A stretch of 7,004 nucleotides of DNA from Methylococcales bacterium (GTDB lineage Bacteria > Pseudomonadota > Gammaproteobacteria > Methylococcales > Methylomonadaceae): positions 1 to 7,004 of the forward strand of contig SHZG01000122.1 in NCBI GenBank assembly GCA_009692395.1, written 5' to 3'. Positions 4,597-7,004 of the stretch are shown here, piece by piece (position 1 is the first letter of the stretch; each line of letters starts with the position of its first letter). The position numbers were made by a program, and so were the translations under genes. A model generated the notes under the pieces. It was not told where the DNA came from. It did no database searches and was given only the letters and a program-made list of their open reading frames with translations.

Positions 4597-6738
4597 CTAC
4601 CAACTGGGATTAAAAAAATTCACACGTCCTGTTTCCACATCGTACATACCGCCGATAATGCCGATGTCACCCGCTTGAATCAAGTCTTCCAATACCGTGC
4701 TTTGGTTTCTGATCTGCTCAACCGTCAGTTGAACATTTTTTTCAGCGACTTTTTCCACTGACTCATTACCGACGGCAGCAATAGCGGGTTGAATTTTTGC
4801 CAGTAAGCCCGTCAGATGCGCTAGCTCAACCTGAGCACACGCGCCTTTTATCGCGCCACAATGGGTATGCCCTAACACGACGATGAGTTTAGAGCCTGCC
4901 AATTTACAGGCATATTCCATACTGCCTAAAATGTCATCATTAATAATATTACCCGCTACCCGCGCACTGAATACATCGCCCAAGCCTAAATCAAAAATCA
5001 ATTCCACCGAGGTGCGTGAATCCATGCAGCTTAAAATAATGGCAAGCGGAAATTGCCCTTGTTGGGTGTCGTTGACTTGCTCCAGCAGGTTACGATTGGC
5101 TGCGAGGTTATTAATAAAATGTTCGTTGCCGTCTTTTAAAATATCCAATACACAGGCAGGCGTGAGTGCTTGCTGGGAATCGTAAGTTTGACTACGCGCT
5201 TTTTCAATCGGTTTAAGCACACCGAAACCGCGCATATTTTCTAGCGTTAGTTTGATATTCTTGAAATCGGCTTCGTTTTTAAAATTTTCAATCACTTCAT
5301 AGATATCGTAGTCCATGTATTTTGAACGTGTGGCATCAATGACTACGTCAGAATTAGCAGGAACGTGTTCCAGCGTGCGTTTAATATTGGCTTTATTCAA
5401 AAACGAAACGTGTTCTGATAAGCGAAAAATGATTTTATTGCCGATAACCGTTTCACGAAAATAGGCAGCACTTTTGTAGTTTTCTAACAGAATGGCAAAC
5501 AATGCGCAGCTTAAACCGAGGACAATACCGATTAATAAATCCGTGAACACCAAGCCTAAAATAGTGGTGCAAAATGGAATGAAATGATACAGCCCCGCTT
5601 GGTACATGGTTTTAAATAGCGCGGGATTAATTAGCTTATAACTGACTACTAACAACACGCTCGCTAAGGTGGCTAACGGAATTTCATTTAACCATTCGGG
5701 TATGAATTTGACCGCTAACAGCATGAGAACGCCTTGAATCACTGCCGCTGTTTTGCTTCGCGCCCCTGCTTGAATATTAATAGAGCTACGCACAATCACT
5801 TGAGTTAAGGGTAAGCCGCCAATCAAGCCACTGCCGATGTTGGCTAAACCTTGGGTCATGAGTTCGCGATTGGTTGAAGTGACACGGCGATACGGGTCTA
5901 ATTTATCAACCGCTTCAACACAGATGAGGGTTTCTAAACTAGCCACTAGCGCGAGGGTAGCGGCTATTAAATACACTCTGGGCTGGTCAAATAGGGAAAA
6001 ATCCGGGGTGTGAAATTGTGCTAACAAACCCGCAAAATCGTTAAAAACAGGAATCATCACCAAGTGCGTGTCTTTCAATGCAAACTCAGGGGCAAAATAA
6101 ATCAAGTATTGATTGCTGAATACGCCTAACAGCACTGCCAATAATATGCCTTGATAGACACGACTATAGCGCAGTGATTTGATGAATGGTTGCTCCCATA
6201 AAATAAGCGGGATGAGGGAAATCAGCGCGATAACAATCGCCGTCGGTGAAATAAATTCAACGGCATTAATCAGTTCAGAAAATGAGGAAAAATGGTCGGT
6301 TTGAGAAAAACTAACATCACCTTCGTAGTCGCTGTCATAACCTAAGGCATGGGGAATTTGTTTTAAAAATAAAATAATACCTATGCCCGATAATAGTCCG
6401 TTAATGACTGAAGACGGGAAATAATGCGCAATCACCCCCGCTTTGAGCAAGCCTAATAAAATCTGCAATAGTCCTGCAATGACCAATGCTAACAAAAAGC
6501 CGTTAAACGTTAATTCATTAATAGCAGCTAATACCAGCACGGATAAACCTGCCGCTGTACCGCTGATAGCCAATTGTGAACCGCTTAACGGTGCGACAAC
6601 CAGCCCGCCGATAATGCCTGTGATTAACCCTGAAAACAACGGTGCGCCTGACGCTAAGGCAATGCCCAACGACATCGGTACTGACACTAAAAACACCACG
6701 ATACCCGCAGGTAAATCGACTTTGAAATTGGTAAACAT
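4597..6738 (-). CDS. SulP-family anion transporter fused to STAS and beta-carbonic anhydrase domains
   Basis: A 713-residue inner-membrane fusion. Residues ~1-420 are a SulP/SLC26-type permease with many hydrophobic helices, including the N-terminal block DLPAGIVVFLVSVPMSLGIA and the GSGLIGGLPLTQVIVRSS region. Residues ~430-510 look like a cytosolic STAS domain (strand VVIDATRSKYMDYD). Residues ~525-713 are a complete beta-carbonic anhydrase. Its zinc ligands are Cys571, His624 and Cys627, with the Asp573/Arg575 dyad in CMDSR, then RVAGNI and GHTHCGA. SulP-carbonic anhydrase fusions are documented in bacteria (e.g. Mycobacterium tuberculosis Rv3273) and proposed to move bicarbonate. Bicarbonate uptake or release coupled to CO2 hydration is thus the likeliest role, though sulfate cannot be excluded. 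The start at 6738 has GAGGA three bases upstream and fits the family. The start at 6792 lies in a palindromic repeat. Confidence 0.94.
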   Translation of the reverse strand: MFTNFKVDLPAGIVVFLVSVPMSLGIALASGAPLFSGLITGIIGGLVVAPLSGSQLAISGTAAGLSVLVLAAINELTFNGFLLALVIAGLLQILLGLLKAGVIAHYFPSSVINGLLSGIGIILFLKQIPHALGYDSDYEGDVSFSQTDHFSSFSELINAVEFISPTAIVIALISLIPLILWEQPFIKSLRYSRVYQGILLAVLLGVFSNQYLIYFAPEFALKDTHLVMIPVFNDFAGLLAQFHTPDFSLFDQPRVYLIAATLALVASLETLICVEAVDKLDPYRRVTSTNRELMTQGLANIGSGLIGGLPLTQVIVRSSINIQAGARSKTAAVIQGVLMLLAVKFIPEWLNEIPLATLASVLLVVSYKLINPALFKTMYQAGLYHFIPFCTTILGLVFTDLLIGIVLGLSCALFAILLENYKSAAYFRETVIGNKIIFRLSEHVSFLNKANIKRTLEHVPANSDVVIDATRSKYMDYDIYEVIENFKNEADFKNIKLTLENMRGFGVLKPIEKARSQTYDSQQALTPACVLDILKDGNEHFINNLAANRNLLEQVNDTQQGQFPLAIILSCMDSRTSVELIFDLGLGDVFSARVAGNIINDDILGSMEYACKLAGSKLIVVLGHTHCGAIKGACAQVELAHLTGLLAKIQPAIAAVGNESVEKVAEKNVQLTVEQIRNQSTVLEDLIQAGDIGIIGGMYDVETGRVNFFNPSW

Positions 6739-6758
6739 TTTTCCTCGTAGAATTATCG

Positions 6759-6837
6759 TAGGTTGAGCTGCCGTTTTTTGGCAACCCAACATTTACTGTC
6801 AATGTGTTGGGTTGCGAAAAAGCCGCAGCCCAACCTG
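6759..6837. repeat. Long imperfect inverted repeat, MITE/REP-like
   Basis: The left arm (6759-6791) begins TAGGTTGAGCTGCCG and ends GCAACCCAACA. The right arm (6805-6837) begins TGTTGGGTTGC and ends CAGCCCAACCTG. The arms are complementary at 28 of 33 positions. The inner 11 pairs are perfect, and the loop is 13 bases. Similar GGTTGGG...CCCAACC palindromes are, from memory, widespread intergenic repeats in proteobacteria. It occupies the upstream region of the SulP fusion, 11 bases from the IS630-type end, and would form a very stable leader stem if transcribed. Confidence 0.75.
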
Positions 6838-6848
6838 CAATGGGTTAG

Positions 6849-6874
6849 TATAGCAAAAGCAAAATAAAATGATT
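6849..6874 (+). repeat. Terminal inverted repeat of right IS630-type element
   Basis: It begins TATAGCAAAAGCAAAA on the plus strand and matches the left element's end (146 back to 121) in 21 of 26 positions. It abuts the transposase stop codon, as expected at the 3' end of a compact insertion sequence. The leading TA (6849-6850) may be the duplicated target. Confidence 0.75.
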
Positions 6875-7004
6875 TAAAAGAGCTGAGAGAACAGTGTATC
6901 AGTGGAGCAGTTTTTCTTTCTTCTAAGTGCTGTAGCTTGCGCCCATTTGTGTTCAATAGGATTTAAGTCAGGTGAATAAGGCGGCAAGAATTCCAAGCTA
7001 TGCC
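6874..7004 (-). CDS. IS630-family transposase, C-terminal fragment cut by window edge
   Basis: The last 42 codons of a minus-strand gene plus a TAA stop at 6874-6876. The peptide contains LPPYSPDLNPIEHKW, the hallmark of the IS630/Tc1-mariner superfamily DDE domain, in which the Glu of PIEH is the third catalytic acid. It then continues AQATALRRKK and ends in a short Leu/Phe tail. The frame is open to the window edge, so there is no evidence of decay in the visible part. The first two catalytic acids and the N-terminal helix-turn-helix lie outside the window. Confidence 0.88.
   Translation of the reverse strand, partial: HSLEFLPPYSPDLNPIEHKWAQATALRRKKNCSTDTLFSQLF

Larger units (their letters stand above)
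6849..7004 (-). mobile_element. IS630-family insertion sequence, 3' end (partial)
   Basis: This is the 3' end of an element entering from the right edge: the transposase C-terminus (6874-7004) followed directly by a terminal inverted repeat. It lies on the same strand as the left element, so the two form direct repeats around 147-6848. Whether both are copies of one IS cannot be checked, because only opposite ends are visible. Confidence 0.82.

Noticed and set aside
4883..5185. Plus-strand open frame antisense to the carbonic anhydrase domain
   Set aside because: It overlaps conserved catalytic sequence on the other strand, and its composition is typical of a shadow frame.
6443..6766. Plus-strand open frame opposite the permease N-terminus
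   Set aside because: It is antisense to membrane helices of a confident gene, with no ribosome site or family resemblance seen.
6739..6792. N-terminal extension of the SulP fusion from an ATG at 6792
   Set aside because: These codons come from the palindromic repeat arm, and a good GAGGA site precedes the ATG at 6738.
147..6848. Composite transposon carrying cargo genes
   Set aside because: The bracketing IS ends are real, but the contents include housekeeping genes (argG, cysG) and no resistance or accessory cargo, so I keep it only as a finding to test, not as an annotated element.
6753..6956. Minus-strand open frame across the IS end and inverted repeat
   Set aside because: It is out of frame with the recognised transposase C-terminus and translates repeat DNA.

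Overview
The window reads as a chromosomal segment of an AT-leaning gammaproteobacterium, plausibly a sulfur-metabolising one. This rests on a fused CysG-type siroheme synthase colinear with the enterobacterial protein, a TusA-family sulfur carrier, a periplasmic c-type cytochrome, and IS630-family elements of the kind abundant in Beggiatoa/Thiothrix-like genomes. The genus-level guess is inference from memory, not a measured result.

Layout. Positions 1-146 are the 5' end of an IS630-family insertion sequence on the minus strand, reading out of the window. Next is a small minus-strand TusA-like gene (216-446), divergent from cysG on the plus strand (529-1911), with overlapping promoter motifs between them. 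The 231-base gap after cysG holds a palindromic repeat (1945-1984), a sigma-70-like promoter, and a perfect dyad just ahead of a secreted monohaem cytochrome c gene (2143-2481). A bidirectional terminator and a second perfect hairpin separate this from three minus-strand genes. Reading right to left, these are a SulP transporter-STAS-beta carbonic anhydrase fusion (4597-6738), argG (3298-4512), and an unrecognised two-pass membrane protein (2594-3178). A long imperfect inverted repeat (6759-6837) lies just upstream of the SulP fusion. The window closes with the 3' end of another IS630-family element (6849-7004), also on the minus strand.

How the genes fit together. TusA carries sulfane sulfur, and CysG makes sirohaem for sulfite reductases, so the divergent pair is consistent with inorganic sulfur metabolism. 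The SulP-carbonic anhydrase fusion suggests bicarbonate handling, as in carbon acquisition or pH balance. argG is core arginine biosynthesis and probably has its own promoter despite being only 84 bases downstream of the SulP gene.

The two IS ends have matching terminal inverted repeats and the same orientation, so 147-6848 is bracketed by directly repeated IS630-type elements. I do not see an undescribed defence or mobile system. The most worthwhile items are the IS bracket, the three-domain transporter/enzyme fusion, the unidentified membrane protein, and several strong palindromes in the intergenic gaps.
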